This document shows, piece after piece, positions 14,524-16,326 of a stretch of DNA of 16,326 bases. Where the stretch lies: assembly GCA_003153055.1 (NCBI GenBank), contig PMBV01000141.1, positions 1 through 16,326 of the forward strand. The letters are read 5' to 3'. The first letter of the stretch is position 1. Each line of letters starts with the position of its first letter. This stretch comes from Myxococcales bacterium. Its GTDB lineage: Bacteria; Myxococcota; Myxococcia; Myxococcales; Myxococcaceae. The notes below the pieces were generated by a model. It was not told the DNA's origin. It did not search any database and worked only from the letters and a program-made list of their open reading frames with translations. Position numbers and translations under genes: made by a program.

Positions 14524-14616
14524 CCTTGGGTGGGCGGGTCCCACCGGTTGCGCCAGCTGCAGGCGCTCGGCACGTTCGTGGCGAGGTGGCGCAGATCGAT
14601 GCCTTGGGTGGGCGGG
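14524..14616. repeat. 15-base direct repeat, two copies 78 bp apart
   Basis: CCTTGGGTGGGCGGG occurs at 14524-14538 and again at 14602-14616, both copies exact. The offset is 78 bases, a multiple of three, and the reverse strand reads PPTQG at both copies. The sequence between is not itself repeated. It may be what is left of a longer tandem repeat. Confidence 0.7.
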
Positions 14617-14737
14617 CCAGAACTGGGCGCCTGGCGCTCAGCCAGGTTCGACCAGCCCCTCGTGCGGAAGGCATGGTGCTCGTTTGTACAAGTTGACGCC
14701 TCTTGACACGAATGTCTTGATTGTCGGCGCCCACCCG

Positions 14738-14751
14738 TGACAGCGCTGTCA
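14738..14751. promoter_or_regulatory. 14-base perfect palindrome, candidate operator
   Basis: TGACAGCGCTGTCA is a perfect palindrome without spacer, 108 bp upstream of the lipoprotein start and 37 bp upstream of the shared palindrome. Its size and symmetry suit a dimeric regulator. No regulator gene is nearby to assign it to. Confidence 0.4.
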
Positions 14752-14787
14752 TGAAGGGGGGCCCCGGAGCCCGCGAGGGTTGGGCCG

Positions 14788-14810
14788 AAATGGAAGAGCA
14801 GCTTCCATCT
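14788..14810 (+). promoter_or_regulatory. Palindromic element, copy 2, upstream of the lipoprotein gene
   Basis: The core ATGGAAGAGCAGCTTCCAT is identical to copy 1 (4261-4283, minus strand); one flanking base differs and breaks the outer pairing. The 5' flank also resembles that of copy 1 (CGCG, one variable base, then GGGT, a few bases before the palindrome). It lies 48 bp upstream of the ATG at 14859 in the same orientation relative to the gene as copy 1. Confidence 0.6.
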
Positions 14811-14814
14811 CGGG

Positions 14815-14849
14815 CGTGATAGGGGATCCCCGGCCGGCCCCGTGATAGG
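14815..14849 (+). repeat. 9-base direct repeat flanking a GC-rich palindrome in the lipoprotein leader
   Basis: CGTGATAGG is found at 14815-14823 and 14841-14849, 26 bases apart. The second copy supplies the first bases of the AGGAG ribosome site. Between them lie GGGGATCCCC (14822-14831) and CGGCCGG, which could pair. A regulator bound here would cover the ribosome site. Confidence 0.4.
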
Positions 14850-14858
14850 AGCCGTTTC

Positions 14859-16326
14859 ATGCGCGCCTCTTCTGCGATGAGCCGAGTCCTTCGTCTCGTT
14901 TGCCTCGTGGCCATGGGGTGCACTGGCACTCCAGGCGACCGGATAGATGGAGGGGCAGGTGGCGGCAGCAACACCGGTGGCGGCAGCAACACCGGTGGCG
15001 GCGGCAACGCCGGTGGCGGCGGCAACGCCGGTGGCGGCAGCAACACCGGTGGCGGCAGCAACACCGGTGGCGGCGGCAACGCCGGTGGCGGCAGCAACAC
15101 CGGTGGCGGCGGCAACACCAGCGTGGACATCCCCCCGGTACAGCTCCTCGACCAACCAGCCGTGAGTCGTGGCTCGACGTACCGAGGAATACCCGAGCGC
15201 TTCAATCGCCACTACACAGACCCATCATGGCAACCCAGCCAGCTCGTCTATGTCAGCCCATCGGGCTCGGGCGATGGTCTCAGCGCCGCAACCCCTGCCT
15301 CGGTCACCGCCGGCCTGGCGAAGGTCACGCCTGGCACCAAGGTCCTCTTCCTCAAGGGCACCTACTCCGGCTGCTACGGGCTCGACGACTCTCAGAGCGG
15401 CACCTACGACGCGCCCGTCATTCTCTCGGGCGAGCGCAACACCGACCAAAGCCTGGGCGTCCTGGTGAACTGCTGCACCACGGGCCGCAAGTCGTGCTTC
15501 AACCTCGAGGCAGCCAGCTACGTGGCGGTGGAGGGCTTCGAGCTCGTCGGCGGCGACTACGGCGTGCGCTCCGTCGGCTCGGACTACGCCGCGGCGAACC
15601 ACCAGCGTGGCGTCGCCGTGCTCGGCTGCGATGGCCACGGCCAGAACAAAGACCCCTTCTTCACCGGGCAATCCGACTGGTTTGTCATCGAGAACGTCAA
15701 GGGCCACGAAGCGGGCACCGGTGACGGCCACGGCATCTACCTGTCGAACGGGAGCGACTTCGCCATCGCCCGCCACAACGAGCTCTACCAGAACAACAGC
15801 TCCGACTTTCAGATCAACGCCGACCCAACCTCGACCTGCCAGGATGTCAGCGTGCCGTTCACCGACAGCAGGTGCGACGGCGACGCCAAAGACGCGCTCG
15901 GCCAGGGCGTGAGCGACTACATGCTGGTCGAGGCAAACTTCTTCCACCACGGCCTGGCCCAGGGCGCCAACTTCACCTCGGTGAGGCACAGCGTCGTGCG
16001 CAACAACATCTTCGCCCTCTACGCCAGGCACGGCGTCAGCTTCTGGCAGGAGACCGACAACCCCAAGCTCGGCTCCTCGGACAACCTGGTGGCGCACAAC
16101 CTCTTCGTCACCTCCCAGAACGGCCGACAGGCCGTGCAATTCGTGGTCGACTCCACCCGCAACCAGTTCGAGAACAACGTGCTGCTGGGCGTGACCATCT
16201 CTGGGACAACCGTCACCGCCAACCCCAGCGCCCTGCTGATGGAGGTGGACCCCACCGTGAGCGCCAACATCTACCGCCACAACTTCTACGGCCCAGGGCA
16301 ACTGAGCGGCCGGAGCCCGGGCCCAG
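14859..16326 (+). CDS. Lipoprotein with GGG(S/G)N repeats and a right-handed beta-helix domain, 3' end outside the window
   Basis: The frame is open from an ATG at 14859 to the right edge (489 codons seen). The start has AGGAG 7 bases upstream; the later in-frame ATG at 14877 has none. A lipoprotein signal is clear: basic start, hydrophobic LRLVCLVAMG and lipobox Cys21 (AMG-C). Residues 34-87 are nine Gly-rich hexapeptides forming a flexible tether. After about residue 115 the pattern of a pectate-lyase-like parallel beta-helix begins: YVSPSGSGDGLSAATP, GTKVLFLKGTYSG, then repeated short strands such as YVAVEGFELVGGDYG, DGHGIYLSNGSDFAIARHNELY and SVVRNNIFALYARHGVSFW. Several cysteines suggest disulfides. 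The protein is expected on the cell surface or outer membrane, perhaps binding or cutting a polysaccharide. No catalytic residues can be assigned, so enzyme activity is unproven. Confidence 0.88.
   Translation, partial: MRASSAMSRVLRLVCLVAMGCTGTPGDRIDGGAGGGSNTGGGSNTGGGGNAGGGGNAGGGSNTGGGSNTGGGGNAGGGSNTGGGGNTSVDIPPVQLLDQPAVSRGSTYRGIPERFNRHYTDPSWQPSQLVYVSPSGSGDGLSAATPASVTAGLAKVTPGTKVLFLKGTYSGCYGLDDSQSGTYDAPVILSGERNTDQSLGVLVNCCTTGRKSCFNLEAASYVAVEGFELVGGDYGVRSVGSDYAAANHQRGVAVLGCDGHGQNKDPFFTGQSDWFVIENVKGHEAGTGDGHGIYLSNGSDFAIARHNELYQNNSSDFQINADPTSTCQDVSVPFTDSRCDGDAKDALGQGVSDYMLVEANFFHHGLAQGANFTSVRHSVVRNNIFALYARHGVSFWQETDNPKLGSSDNLVAHNLFVTSQNGRQAVQFVVDSTRNQFENNVLLGVTISGTTVTANPSALLMEVDPTVSANIYRHNFYGPGQLSGRSPGP
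14958..15119 (+). repeat. Nine-copy 18-bp coding repeat in the lipoprotein linker
   Basis: Nine in-frame 18-base units encode GGGSNT or GGGGNA, the last one GGGGNT. The order is two SNT, two GNA, two SNT, one GNA, one SNT, one GNT. The block AABB-AAB suggests growth by duplication of a multi-unit segment. Such a repeat is likely to vary in copy number between strains while keeping frame. Confidence 0.92.

Larger units (their letters stand above)
14510..14858. other. Intergenic region upstream of the lipoprotein gene
   Basis: There is no gene in these 349 bases, but several structured sites are listed separately: a 15-base direct repeat (14524, 14602), a 14-base perfect palindrome (14738), the shared palindrome copy 2 (14788) and a 9-base direct repeat (14815, 14841). 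A TTGACA at 14703-14708 could be a -35 box but no matching -10 is seen at the right distance. Confidence 0.55.

Noticed and set aside
14958..15119. The regular 18-base units considered as a CRISPR or noncoding satellite
   Set aside because: There are no unique spacers, and the units are in frame within a lipoprotein gene and encode a Gly-rich linker.
14066..15212. Minus-strand open frames running through the Gly-repeat region (PPPVLL or GVAAAT repeats)
   Set aside because: The repeats are the reverse reading of the lipoprotein linker, whose strand has a ribosome site, a lipobox and a continuing beta-helix.

Overview
The window is high-GC bacterial chromosome, and its style points to a myxobacterium (Myxococcota). 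The signs are strong G/C third-position bias, long antisense open frames, GTG starts, a lipoprotein with Gly-Gly-Gly-Ser/Asn linker repeats, and paired Hsp70-like genes of a kind common in large proteobacterial and myxobacterial genomes. The taxonomic call is an inference; no rRNA or marker gene is present.

Left block (1-3199, plus strand): the end of a molybdenum hydroxylase operon. The large-subunit C-terminus is followed by the FAD subunit, a MoxR-type AAA+ ATPase and a VWA protein. The reading frames overlap or are one base apart, so they are probably co-transcribed and translationally coupled. The ATPase/VWA pair corresponds to the CoxD/CoxE maturation factors that mature the active site of CO dehydrogenase-type enzymes. 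The iron-sulfur subunit is not in the window.

Convergent to it (3212-4198, minus) is a secreted DUF6569/ARPP-1 protein of unknown function. A palindrome upstream of this gene recurs, 22 of 23 bases identical and in the same orientation, upstream of the lipoprotein gene at the far right end.

Middle (4590-5654, plus): a broken polymorphic-toxin locus. An SpvB/RHS-type N-terminus with a signal peptide runs out of frame into the remains of a C-terminal toxin tip. An intact 60-residue candidate immunity gene follows. The toxin tip is clearly lower in GC than its surroundings. Two frame changes and a probable internal deletion make the toxin dead.

Large minus-strand block (13568 down to 5848): a calcineurin-like phosphoesterase with a GAF-like C-terminal part, a DUF2760 protein, an Hsp70-like ATPase, and a second Hsp70-like ATPase carrying a long C-terminal DUF3731-type extension. 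The last three overlap or nearly touch and form one operon. The phosphoesterase lies 118 bp upstream of them and may belong to it.

Right end (13904-16326, plus): a secreted START-domain protein, then a 349-bp regulatory-looking gap with two palindromes and two direct repeats. The window ends inside a lipoprotein with an 18-bp coding repeat and a predicted right-handed beta-helix. I saw no tRNA, rRNA, CRISPR array or insertion sequence.
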